Origin: JBNJGB01 sp051747385
Lineage (GTDB): Bacteria > Myxococcota_A > UBA9042 > PHBI01 > JACKFB01
Assembly: GCA_051747385.1 (NCBI GenBank)
Contig: JBNJGB010000009.1
Span: 1-64,000 of the forward strand
Direction of reading: 5' to 3'
DNA length: 64,000 nucleotides
The translations under genes and the position numbers were made by a program. Positions 42,101 to 52,911 of this stretch are shown piece after piece. Below the pieces are notes generated by a model, which had not been told where the DNA came from, did no database searches, and worked only from the letters and a program-made list of their open reading frames with translations. Position 1 is the stretch's first letter; the number at the start of each line of letters is the position of its first letter.

Positions 42101-44068
42101 GGCGGTGAAGGTGCACGCCCCCGTCTCCGGATCGCAGGTGTCCTTGGTGCAGGGGTTCCCATCGTCGCAGGTCGGCTGGTCGTGGACGCACCCGCCGGCC
42201 TCCGGATCGCAGATGTCCTTGGTGCAGTCGTCGCCGTCGTCACAGACGACCGGCGTATTCTCGCAGCCGGTGAGCGGGTCACAGGAGTCGGTCGTGCACG
42301 GGTTGCCGTCGTCGCAGTCCGTCTCGGGGTGCGTGCAGTCGCCGGTCTCCGGCTCGCAGACGTTGTCGGTGCACGCGTTCGCGTCCGTGCAGGCCTTGGG
42401 CTCGACGAGGCACTCACCCGTCTCCGGGTCGCAGGAGTTGTCCGTGCAGAGGTCGTCGTCGCTGCAGTCCTTGTTCTGCACGGTGCAGCCGCCGGCCTCC
42501 GGATCGCAGAAGTCGTCGGTGCAGGGGTTGCCGTCGTCGCAGGCCACGGCCTCGTGGATGCAGGCCCCCGTGTCCGGCGAGCAGAAGTCCTCGGTGCAGG
42601 GGTTGCCGTCATCGCAGTCCTTCGGGCCGAAGCCGCACTCGCCGGTGGTCGGGTCGACCACGCCCACGGTACAGAGGTCCTCGTCCGGGCACTGCTTGTC
42701 CTTGAAGATGCACTCGCCCGTGGCCTCCTGGCAGGTGCCCACGGTCGTCAGGTCGCCGTCGTCGCAGGGCTTCGGCTCGTGCTGGCAGCCCTCCTCCGGG
42801 TGGCACGTGTCGATGGTGCAGGGGTTCAGGTCGTCGCAGGTGGCCTGGGTGTGCTTGCACGGCTTGTCGGCGGATGGATCACAGGAGTCGACGGTGCAGG
42901 GGTCGCCGTCCTCGCAGGTCATCGGCTCGTGGGAGCAGTCGCCCGTGTCCGCGTCGCAGATGTCCTCGGTGCACGGGTTCTGGTCGTCGCACTCGAAGTC
43001 GAACTCGCAGTCCTCCTCGCACGGGACGATCGGCTGGAAGTCGCACCCGGTGTCCGAGTCGCACTCGTTGGTCGTGCACTGGTTGCCGTCGTCGCACTCC
43101 TTCCCGGTGAAGTCGCACGTCAGGGTCTCGCCGTTGCACGTGCCCACGGTGCAGGCGTTCCCGTCGTCGCAGTCCTCGTCGAACTGGCACGGGTAGCAGT
43201 CCTCGATGGGCTCGTGGGTGCAGGCCGTCGCGGCGCTCTCCGCCGTCGGGTCGCAGGAGTCCTTGGTGCAGGGGTTGGCGTCGTTGCAGAAGTTGGCGTC
43301 GAACTGGTGGACACAGGCTCCGTCGCTCTGGCGGCAGAAGTCGGTGGTGCAGGGATCGCCGTCCTCGCAGTCCTTCGGCTCGCCGGTGCTCTCGTCGATG
43401 CAGGGATCCTCCGGCGGGCACGCGACCTCGTCCGGGACGTGCTGGCAGCCGAATCCGTCCACGCAGGAGTCCGTCGTACACTCGTCGCCGTCGTCGCAGT
43501 CTTCGGTCGCCGCGATGGCGTAGTCGCACTCGGCCTCGCCGTCGACGACGGTGCAGGTGCCCTCGGTCTCGTAGATCTGGGAGTCGCCGTCCTCGCAGTA
43601 CTGGGCCGGCGGGTTGGTGCAGGGGTTCGGATCGCACGGGTCGGAGACGTCCAGGTCCGGCCCCACGTCCGCGTCCGGCGTGACTTCGGCGTCGACGTCC
43701 GGCGGCACGATCTCGTCCTGCTGGATGTCGCCATCGTCCACATCCCGGCGGACGTCGGCGTCCTCGACGTCGTCCCGGACGTCGGCGTCCTCGACGTCGT
43801 CCCGGATGTCGGCGTCCTCGACGTCGTCCCGGATGTCGGCGTCCCCGACGTCGGCGTCGTCTTCGACCTCCACGTCGGGCTCGGCGTCGGGGAACACGTC
43901 CACGCGCCCGCCGTCGGCGTCCGAGGGGGCATCGACCTGGATATCGGGGATGTCCAGCGTCGGACCACCGCCGTCGCCGCTCGTGCCGCAGGCGCCGAGC
44001 GCCGCGACCGCACCGAGGGCGACGAGCATGGTGAGGATGTTCAGGTAGCTACGACAGCTTGCGTGCAT
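39122..44068 (-). CDS. Giant Cys-rich repeat lipoprotein (about 55 repeats)
   Basis: Product of 1648 residues. Signal with lipobox AALGAC, an Asp-rich spacer containing four tandem nine-residue units (consensus DIRDDVEDA), then about 55 repeats of about 25 residues with consensus CDDGNPCTxDxCDPxTGxC (four Cys each) to the end. Repeats of this kind are common in Myxococcota surface proteins. The Asp-rich DDGDxC and DDGNxC loops suggest calcium binding as in thrombospondin type 3 repeats; that is inference. All Cys are in pairs suitable for disulphides, so folding would need exported thiol chemistry (compare the triple-DsbA lipoprotein at 28538). Start at ATG 44068 with GAGG upstream. Probably a rod-like surface or adhesion protein. 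Confidence 0.9.
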   Translation of the reverse strand: MHASCRSYLNILTMLVALGAVAALGACGTSGDGGGPTLDIPDIQVDAPSDADGGRVDVFPDAEPDVEVEDDADVGDADIRDDVEDADIRDDVEDADVRDDVEDADVRRDVDDGDIQQDEIVPPDVDAEVTPDADVGPDLDVSDPCDPNPCTNPPAQYCEDGDSQIYETEGTCTVVDGEAECDYAIAATEDCDDGDECTTDSCVDGFGCQHVPDEVACPPEDPCIDESTGEPKDCEDGDPCTTDFCRQSDGACVHQFDANFCNDANPCTKDSCDPTAESAATACTHEPIEDCYPCQFDEDCDDGNACTVGTCNGETLTCDFTGKECDDGNQCTTNECDSDTGCDFQPIVPCEEDCEFDFECDDQNPCTEDICDADTGDCSHEPMTCEDGDPCTVDSCDPSADKPCKHTQATCDDLNPCTIDTCHPEEGCQHEPKPCDDGDLTTVGTCQEATGECIFKDKQCPDEDLCTVGVVDPTTGECGFGPKDCDDGNPCTEDFCSPDTGACIHEAVACDDGNPCTDDFCDPEAGGCTVQNKDCSDDDLCTDNSCDPETGECLVEPKACTDANACTDNVCEPETGDCTHPETDCDDGNPCTTDSCDPLTGCENTPVVCDDGDDCTKDICDPEAGGCVHDQPTCDDGNPCTKDTCDPETGACTFTAKDCSDGDPCTLEGCDTETGECTYANPCADDDPCTVDECTAIDDFEFTCGDGEEVVCPDDGDACTIDKCNPDIGCGMPVECDDDNECTLDFCDPETGCVFEGGDCDDGNKCTVDSCDPEEGCSNDVVDCDDGNPCTDDYCDPETGDCVHDALTCDDDDLCTEDICNPETGECEFIGKNCNDDNLCTIDSCDPDTGECVHEDKSCDDGNACTTEKCTPAAGCVLELVVCDDGDPCTVDSCDPESGCVFEPKSCDDSNACTDDACDPVTGRCEHQDVDCGTGDTCTVVGCDAVKGCQEMSACDDLNACTNDFCDPDTGECTYEDVTCDDGDICTIDFCNAQDGCQAMDKCFDGTECTVESCDPDTGQCTSEDKDCEDGNPCTLDSCDLATGECIHEDVVCESTDPCFESYCNPEVGQCEQQSICDDDNPCTIDQCDPSKTDPEDPDLPLCTNTELPCDDNNPCTNDSCDPETGECVFDQITPEDCDDGEFCTTDFCDVDAGQCVHESNDCDDDDPCTIDFCEDEECQHVLNSFDPECTEPCSTSDECEDGDLCTESFCDPELGVCRHEKTVCDDGNACTLDGCVPSTGECVYEDVVCEDDGNACTTELCKPDVGCTQVPKTCVPSNPCDQGTCDPETGQCSFEPVTCDDEDPCTTDTCDPDTGECVFTHIDCDDGDACTDDSCDIDTGACVHEPVDCTGGDECQDAICEPDEGCTLTDTLVCDDGDPCTDDVCDPETGCVFEPFCDDGDPCTIDTCDPELDRGDDDFCSYVPDDCDDDDPCTYDWCEPGVGCHNEVSAPCAKACSQQSVCNDGNVCTQDICEDTGDGGQCVHNPVDCDDADPCTDDYCSPDEGCVHEVTDPDCGTPCTSDNDCVVDDMRCYVPVCSPTSGTCIFLPEECDDGDPCTVDFCDIGSGDCVHEPISGCGEQSCTDDADCSDLVDTTEQPCLRPYCDQDGGTCDVAADGCDDGDPCTNDLCALTEDGYECVHEPQEFCQ
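43751..43858 (-). repeat. Four 27-bp tandem repeats in the giant lipoprotein gene
   Basis: Units of 27 bp (GTCGGCGTCCTCGACGTCGT core) encode the nine-residue repeat DIRDDVEDA-like spacer. Units differ by one or a few bases. Confidence 0.8.
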
Positions 44069-44124
44069 CGACCGCCTCGCTTGGATATCCAGCAATCAAG
44101 GCCCCCAGTGGGTCGGGCGTTGAC

Positions 44125-44154
44125 AACATAGCCTCGCCACGCCAGTTGTCGCAA
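44125..44154 (-). promoter_or_regulatory. Possible promoter of the giant lipoprotein gene
   Basis: On the minus strand TTGCGA (44154-44149), 18-base spacer, TATGTT (44130-44125), about 57 bases before the ATG at 44068. Confidence 0.4.
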
Positions 44155-44176
44155 GGCGACTCGGGAATGGGTGGGC

Positions 44177-45037
44177 ATGCATCGCACGTTGTATGATGCC
44201 GCTCCGCGGGAGCGAGAGACGGTTACGGCCGGGTGGCGGACGGGTTTGAACGACAGCCGTGTGGCGGTGGTGGTGCCCGCCTTCAACGAGGCCGAGCGCC
44301 TTCCCCGGGTGCTCGCGGGGGTTCCGGACTGGGTGGCGGACGTGGTCGTCGTCGACGACGCGTCCGGCGACGGCACGGCGCAGGTCGCCGAGGCGTGGGG
44401 CGGTCCGGTGCGAGTGGTTCGGCACCGGCGTAACCGGGGAGTCGGCGCGGCCATCGCCACGGGGTATCGGGCGGCCCTCGAGGCCGGAGCGGCCGCCGTG
44501 GCGATCATGGCCGGCGATGCGCAGATGGACCCCGGCGAGTTGGCCTCCCTCGTCCAGCCCGTCCTCGAGGGGCGCTGCGAGTACTGCAAGGGCGATCGGA
44601 CGCGCCACCCGGAGGTGCGCCGTCGGATGCCCAAGGTCCGGAGGCTCGGGAATGCTGTCCTGAGCGCCTGGACCCGGCGGGTGGGGCGCCTGGACAGCCT
44701 CCGGGACGCCCAGTGCGGTTACACGGTGGTCGCAGCAGGTGCCCTCCGCCGCCTCCCGCTGGACCGCCTCTACCCCCGCTACGGGTACCCGAACGATCTT
44801 CTCGTGATGCTGTCCACCGTCGGGGCGCGCGTGCTGGAGCGACCCGTCACGCCCATCTACGCCGGCGAGCGGAGCGGCCTCCGGCCCTGGCGCGCCGTCG
44901 TCACGCACGCCTGGGTGCTCCTGCGCGCCTGGTGGTGGCGCCGCCGCTTCCTGGCGTCGGCCCGTCGGGGCGCCGACGTGCTCCTGGAGCCCGAGCCCGC
45001 ACTGCCTCCACGGCCCCGGGGAGGAGGCGGCCGATGA
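44177..45037 (+). CDS. Family 2 glycosyltransferase (dolichol-phosphate mannosyltransferase-like)
   Basis: Product of 286 residues from the ATG at 44177. VAVVVPAFNEAERLPRVL, VVVDDASGDGT and IMAGDAQMDPGEL are the GT-A fold nucleotide-sugar and metal-binding motifs of family GT2, as in polyprenyl-phosphate glycosyltransferases. FGYPNDLLVMLS-type residues (RYGYPNDLLV) follow the family pattern. No transmembrane segment is present, and the C-terminus is Arg/Trp-rich. The true start is uncertain: TTG at 44246 (beginning just before the conserved strand) is a reasonable alternative. It overlaps the next glycosyltransferase by ATGA; the pair probably builds a surface glycan. Confidence 0.9.
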   Translation: MHRTLYDAAPRERETVTAGWRTGLNDSRVAVVVPAFNEAERLPRVLAGVPDWVADVVVVDDASGDGTAQVAEAWGGPVRVVRHRRNRGVGAAIATGYRAALEAGAAAVAIMAGDAQMDPGELASLVQPVLEGRCEYCKGDRTRHPEVRRRMPKVRRLGNAVLSAWTRRVGRLDSLRDAQCGYTVVAAGALRRLPLDRLYPRYGYPNDLLVMLSTVGARVLERPVTPIYAGERSGLRPWRAVVTHAWVLLRAWWWRRRFLASARRGADVLLEPEPALPPRPRGGGGR

Positions 45038-46071
45038 GGCTGGGGGTGATCACCTCGAGCTGGCCGTCTCGCGTCCGCCCGTGGGCGGGTCACTTCGTGG
45101 CGGATCTCTGCGAGGGGCTCGCGTCCCGCGGCTGGGAGGTCGAGGCCGTGGCGCCCTCCTGGGTGGACGACGGAGCCCCGGGCACCCGGTCCGGCGTGCG
45201 CCTCGTGCCGGCGGAGGTGGGAGGTGTCGCCCGAAGTCCGGGGAGACACGGCCGCACGGGCGTCCGGGTCCTCGGGGCGCTGAGGCGGGAGGCCCGGCGC
45301 CGGGAGGCCGACGTGTGGCTCTGCCACTGGTGGCCCACGGCCCTGGCCGTGCCTCGGACGGTCCCCCGCCTGGTGGTGCTGCACGGATCGGACGTGGACC
45401 TCATGGAGCGGCTCCCGGCGCGGGTGTCCAGGGCGGCCACCAGCGGCGCACGCGTCGTGGCGGTGGCCGACGGGCTGGCCCGCCGGGCCGCGGCCCGGAC
45501 CGGCAGGGTGCGGCCCGCCGTGTGCCGGCTCGGAGCGCGCGTCGCCGAGGGGCCGCAGGGCGGGGCCGGCTTCCCGGCATGGTGGCTGGACGCCCCGGGC
45601 CCGCGCGTGCTCACCGTGGGGCGGGAGGCGCCGGGCAAGGGGCTGGACGTGGCCCGGGAGGCGGCGCGCAGGCTCACCCTGCCGTGGCTGGTGGTCACCC
45701 CCGCCCTCGGGCTGGGCCCCGCGGGCGTCCGAGGGCTCGTCGCGGCGGCGGACCTGGTCGTGGTCCCCATCCTGGACGGTCCGGGGCTTCCGCGCGAGGG
45801 CCACCCGCACGTGATCACCCAGGCCCTGGCCGCCGGCGTCCCGGTGGTCGGAGGCCCCAACGCTGCCGTGCGGGAGGCCTTGCGGGACAGCGGACAGGTC
45901 GAGGTGGCCTCCGCCGGACCCGCCGCGCTCGCTCGGGCCGTGCGCCGGGCGCTGGAGCCGGTCCGCCACGCCTCGCTGCGGGCTGCGGCGCGGGAGGCGG
46001 GCGCCGGCCTGCGCTGGGACGCCGTGCTGCCGGAGTGGGAGGCCCACCTGATCGGCGCCGTCGGCCTCTGA
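45034..46071 (+). CDS. GT-B glycosyltransferase (family 4-like)
   Basis: Product of 345 residues. N-terminal MRLGVITSSWPSR…GHFVADLCEGLASRGWEVE is the acceptor-side Rossmann domain. The C-terminal domain has VLTVGREAPGKGLDVA and REGHPHVITQALAAGVPVVGG, which resembles the EAMAxGxPVV nucleotide-sugar site of GT4 enzymes, with the usual leading Glu region altered (HPHVITQALAAG). The donor is not predictable. ATG overlaps the TGA of the GT2 gene. Both genes would serve cell-surface polysaccharide or glycolipid assembly. Confidence 0.88.
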   Translation: MRLGVITSSWPSRVRPWAGHFVADLCEGLASRGWEVEAVAPSWVDDGAPGTRSGVRLVPAEVGGVARSPGRHGRTGVRVLGALRREARRREADVWLCHWWPTALAVPRTVPRLVVLHGSDVDLMERLPARVSRAATSGARVVAVADGLARRAAARTGRVRPAVCRLGARVAEGPQGGAGFPAWWLDAPGPRVLTVGREAPGKGLDVAREAARRLTLPWLVVTPALGLGPAGVRGLVAAADLVVVPILDGPGLPREGHPHVITQALAAGVPVVGGPNAAVREALRDSGQVEVASAGPAALARAVRRALEPVRHASLRAAAREAGAGLRWDAVLPEWEAHLIGAVGL

Positions 46072-46090
46072 GGGCGCGAGCGCGTCGGCG

Positions 46091-46801
46091 TCAGTCCAGG
46101 CGGTAGACGGCCAGGTCGTCGTAGCGGACGTTCGTGCGCCAGTTGTTGAAGCCGAAGTACCGGCCCCGGACGGGGTTCGCGTCCGGGTAGCGCATCTGGA
46201 GCTCGCCGTCCCGGAACCAGTACAGGGTGCCGTCCCGGCGGGCGATGGCCCAGCGATAGGTCTTGCCGGGCTCCACCTCCGCCGCAGGACGCTCCCGGCG
46301 GTCCGTGCCGTGCTCGTCCTTTCGGGCGATGACGTCCAGGCGGTTGTTCCATCCGCCGTTGATGATGACGTAGCCGCCCTCGTGCTCGGGCTCCTCGGCG
46401 AAGACCTCGGCCTTGATGTCGCCCGGGAAGGGCTTGCCGCCGGGGAGCGGGAGGCTCCGGGCGTCGAACTCGATGCGGGCGTGCTCCGGGAGCTCGTCGG
46501 CGAGCCACAGGCCCTCGTTCTCCGCCGCCGTGGAGCCGAGCTCGCCGTCGACGATGCGCCAGCCCTCGTGCTCCGTCGTCCAGTCGTCGCCCAGGTCCTC
46601 GCGCTCGAAGTCGTCGGAGAAGACGAGCGTGCCGCCCTCCAGCAGGGCGGACGGATCCTCCTCCGCCGTCCCGGCGCCGCCGGCGGTGGTCGACGTGCGC
46701 GGCGGGATCGCCTTCCGCTCGCACGCGGAGGCCGTCCCGAGCGCGGCCGACGTGAGGGCGAGCAGAGCGAGCAGGGCAGGGACGCGGCGAGCGTGCGTCA
46801 T
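46091..46801 (-). CDS. Lipoprotein with LamG/concanavalin-like domain
   Basis: Product of 236 residues. Signal and lipobox GTASAC, short Thr/Ala/Gly linker, then a domain of the concanavalin-like type: LVFSDDFEREDLGDDW, GWRIVDGELGS, YWFRDGELQMRY and a C-terminal VRYDDLAVYRLD. The DxFE…W…W pattern resembles glycoside-binding or DUF1080/DUF1961-like proteins. No catalytic residues are evident. Start overlaps the phosphatase gene by ATGA, so the two are co-translated, which is a curious pairing of a cytoplasmic signalling enzyme with an exported lipoprotein. Confidence 0.8.
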   Translation of the reverse strand: MTHARRVPALLALLALTSAALGTASACERKAIPPRTSTTAGGAGTAEEDPSALLEGGTLVFSDDFEREDLGDDWTTEHEGWRIVDGELGSTAAENEGLWLADELPEHARIEFDARSLPLPGGKPFPGDIKAEVFAEEPEHEGGYVIINGGWNNRLDVIARKDEHGTDRRERPAAEVEPGKTYRWAIARRDGTLYWFRDGELQMRYPDANPVRGRYFGFNNWRTNVRYDDLAVYRLD

Positions 46802-48345
46802 GAAGCGTGAGACCCCGGGTCCGTGGTGGGGTTGGCGCGAGGGCCCCCGGCCGGCCCGTCGTCGCCCTCGTCGGTCAGCGTGACGCCGGGCAGCGTGTCG
46901 TCGACGCCCACGTCCACACCCAACTCCTCGTCCTCGTCCTCCGCGGTGGCGGGCGCGGCCGGCGGCACGGGGGGCGGGACCTCGGTGGCCGGCGCCGCGC
47001 GCTCGTCGGCGCGGGCCTCCATGATCTCGTGGGGGTCCAGGTCGACGGTCGTGGTGGCCTTGCGCTCGCCCGTGCGGTCCCGAGTCGGGACGGGATCGCG
47101 CACGGCCCCGTAGCGCCAGACCGGATCGCCGAGCGCGTCGGTCGCGGTCGCCAGGCGGCGGGCCAGCCCGCGGGAGAGGTTCAGCAGCAGCCGGGTCAGG
47201 AGGCTCGGCTCCTCCTCGGCCAGGGCGCCCAGGGCCTCCCGGGGCAGCCGGAGGATCCGCGTGGACTCCTCGTCGTCGGCCCGCACGGTGACCGGGTGGG
47301 GCGTGCCCGCAAGGGAGGTGACGTCCCCCAGGACGTCGCCGCGCTCCAGGACCCGCGTGGCGTCCTTGCCGCTGGAGACGTGAAGGCGGCCGGAGGCGAC
47401 CACCACGATGTCGTCGCCGGGGCTGCCCGGGCCCGCGAGGGTGGCGCCCGCCTGGAGCGCCTCGGCGTGGAGGTGGCCCAGCAGGACGGCACGCTCCCGC
47501 TCCGTGAGGTCACGCGCGACGTAGGAGTCGCGCAGCACGGCGTCCAGGTCCTCCGGGGCGCGGGCGTGCGACGAGGGCCGGTCGCCCGTGACGTGGACCA
47601 TGAGGGCCGTGATGTTGTCCTTGCCGCCGCAGTCGTTGGCCCAGGAGACCAGGCCGTCCACGGAGCCCTGCAGGTCGTCCGCGGACACGAAGCGCTCCAG
47701 GGCGCTGTCGTCCTCGTCGAAGTAGCCGTGCAGCCCGTCCGAGCACAACAGGAACAGGTCGCCGGGCTCCAGGGCCACGGAGAACGTGTCCACCTCCACG
47801 GACTCCTGGACCCCCACGGCCCGGGTGACCGCGTTCTTGAGGCGACCGGCGACGGCCATCTCCTCGGCGCTGGCGCCGGTGTTCTTCATGGCGTTCGCCA
47901 GGGAGTGATCCTCGGTGATCTGCTCTGCGTCGCCGCCGCGCCAGCGGTAGATGCGGCTGTCGCCCACGTGGGCCACGAAGCCCCGGTCCCGGGCGATCAG
48001 GAGCAGCGTCAGGGTCGTGCCCATGCCCCGCTGCTCGGGGTTCATCATCCCCCGCTCGTAGATGCGGTTGCTGGCGTGCTGGACCGCCTGGGTGAGCAGG
48101 GCGCCGATGTCGTCCTCGTCGACCGCTCCGACGCCCTTCTCGTAGGCGGCGACGAGCTCCCGGTGCTGGAGCAGCGTCTCCCGCACGACGTTCACGGCCG
48201 TCGCGCTCGCGACCTCGCCGCTCAGGTGCCCGCCCATCCCGTCGCACACGACGTAGAGCTGGAGCTTTCGATCGACGAGGAAGTTGTCCTCGTTCTGCTC
48301 CCGTACCCGCCCCACGTCCGTACGGGCGCTGAACAAGATCGTCAT
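46798..48345 (-). CDS. PP2C-type Ser/Thr phosphatase fused to cyclic-nucleotide-binding domain
   Basis: Product of 515 residues. Residues about 1-250 are a PPM/PP2C phosphatase with all metal-site motifs: REQNEDNF, VVCDGMGGH, HVGDSRIYRW and GGKDNITALMV. Residues about 290-400 match a cNMP-binding (CRP-like) domain (LVLERGDVLGDVTSLAG-type stretch, GDDIVVVASGRLHV). The C-terminal 100 residues are an Asp/Glu/Pro-rich disordered tail. Predicted to reverse Ser/Thr phosphorylation under control of a cyclic nucleotide or similar ligand. Myxococcota have many Ser/Thr kinases; no partner kinase is encoded in this window. Confidence 0.92.
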   Translation of the reverse strand: MTILFSARTDVGRVREQNEDNFLVDRKLQLYVVCDGMGGHLSGEVASATAVNVVRETLLQHRELVAAYEKGVGAVDEDDIGALLTQAVQHASNRIYERGMMNPEQRGMGTTLTLLLIARDRGFVAHVGDSRIYRWRGGDAEQITEDHSLANAMKNTGASAEEMAVAGRLKNAVTRAVGVQESVEVDTFSVALEPGDLFLLCSDGLHGYFDEDDSALERFVSADDLQGSVDGLVSWANDCGGKDNITALMVHVTGDRPSSHARAPEDLDAVLRDSYVARDLTERERAVLLGHLHAEALQAGATLAGPGSPGDDIVVVASGRLHVSSGKDATRVLERGDVLGDVTSLAGTPHPVTVRADDEESTRILRLPREALGALAEEEPSLLTRLLLNLSRGLARRLATATDALGDPVWRYGAVRDPVPTRDRTGERKATTTVDLDPHEIMEARADERAAPATEVPPPVPPAAPATAEDEDEELGVDVGVDDTLPGVTLTDEGDDGPAGGPRANPTTDPGSHAS

Positions 48346-48412
48346 GAAAGCAAGCTAGCAGAGCGCCTCGTCGAGCGTCAACGGGGCCACTCCGGCTCGG
48401 TCGGGAGGGGAA

Positions 48413-48496
48413 TGCCGAAGGTGGGGCTCGAACCCACACGGCCCGAAGGCCACCGGATTTTGAGTCCGGCGCGTCTACCGATTCCGCCACTTCGGC
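48413..48496 (-). tRNA. tRNA-Leu (CAA), CCA not encoded
   Basis: Minus-strand GCCGAAG…CTTCGGC acceptor stem, anticodon arm CCGGA-CTCAAAA-TCCGG with anticodon CAA, class II variable arm (TGGCCTTCGGGCC) and GTGGG-TTCGAGC-CCCAC T arm. No CCA follows. Confidence 0.96.
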
Positions 48497-48538
48497 TTGG
48501 CTGTGCAGGGCGAGTTGTCGCGCAGGGCCGGGCGCGGG

Positions 48539-51669
<3,131 letters not shown>

Positions 51670-51673
<4 letters not shown>

Positions 51674-52911
51674 TCGGCCGGCGCCTCCTCGTCGTCCGCC
51701 CCGCGCAGCCGGAGTCGCGCCCCGTCGGTGACCGTCGACAGGTTCGTGGTCACCACCCGGTCGCCGTCCTCCAGGCCGCCGGTGATGAAGGCGTGGTCGG
51801 CGTCACGGACGGCGATCTCCACGTCCCGGATGCGCAGGCGCCCGTCCTCCATGACCCACACCGTGTCCTCGTCGCGCACGTAGCCGCGGTCGAGCCGGGC
51901 GGCGTCCTCGATGGGGTTCCCCCGGATGCGGGCCTCCACGAACTCGCCGACCAGCAGCGCCGGTCCCTCCGTCTCCGGCCGGCGCGCGAGCGGGTCGCGG
52001 ACGACGGCGAGGACCCGGGCCATGCGCGTGCGGCCGTCCAGGGCGCCGACGAGCCTGTGGAGCCGACCCGCGCGGGCCACGCCCTCCGGCCACGCCGTCC
52101 GGTTCCGCACCCGGACCTCCGAGCCCTCCTCGCCGGCGCGCTCGGGGATGGACACCCAGCGGAGCTTGGACAGCGGCAGGTCGACGACCACCCAGTAGGT
52201 CTCCAGGCCGACGAGGCGCGCGAGGGGATCCTCCGGCGACACGAGGGATCCGACGTTCACGTCGCGGCGGAGGATGTGCGCGGGGAAGGGCGCCTCCACG
52301 GTGGCTCGCTCCAGCTCCAGCCTCGCCTGATCGACGGCCGCCCGGGACGCTCGGACGCGCCCCCGCGCCGCCTCCAGCTGGGGCTTGCGGAGCACCAGGG
52401 CCTCCCTGTCGTCGGGGAGCGCCTGGTCGAGATAGGCGTACTCGTCGCGGGCGACGTGCTGGCGGCCCTCCTCGACGGCCAGGTCGGCGCGGGCCTGGGC
52501 CAGATCCCCCCGGCGCCGGGCCAGGGCGTGCTCGAAGTCGTCCGGCTCGATGGTGACGAGGGTCTCGCCCTGCTCGACGAAGCCCCCGGGCGTGAACTCC
52601 GCCGCCCGCTCGACGATGCGGCCCTCCACCTGGGCCCGCAGCACGACGTCCTGCGCCGGCTCGACGGTGCCGGTCGCCTCGATGAGCGGCCGGTGCGTGC
52701 CGCGCGCGACCCGGACGACGTCCACGAGCATGGCGGTCTTCTTCGTGGCGCCGCCGCGCTCGGCCGTGGGCTCCGTGAAGAACGTGAGCGCCGCGACGCC
52801 GGCCGCCACGAGGAGGACGAGGACCGAGATCACCACGGTCCGCTTCCAGCCCGTGGCGGTGTCGCGGGTGGGCTCCGACTCGTCGGGCGGAGGCTGGGGC
52901 GTGCTCGTCAT
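51670..52911 (-). CDS. RND efflux periplasmic adaptor (membrane fusion protein)
   Basis: Product of 413 residues. One N-terminal anchor helix (VVISVLVLLVAAGVAALTFF), then a barrel-sandwich/lipoyl-like segment (ATGTVEPAQDVVLRAQVEGRI cut by a coiled-coil hairpin, about 130-220) and C-terminal beta domains (VGLETYWVVVDLP). It links the permease with the outer-membrane channel in a tripartite pump. ATG at 52911, overlapping the stop of the outer-membrane factor gene. Confidence 0.94.

Noticed and set aside
39146..44131. A 1661-codon open frame on the plus strand
   Set aside because: It is the antisense of the repeat lipoprotein gene. GC-rich repeated codons remove stops; the translation is Val/Ala/Arg low-complexity with no start signal or domain.
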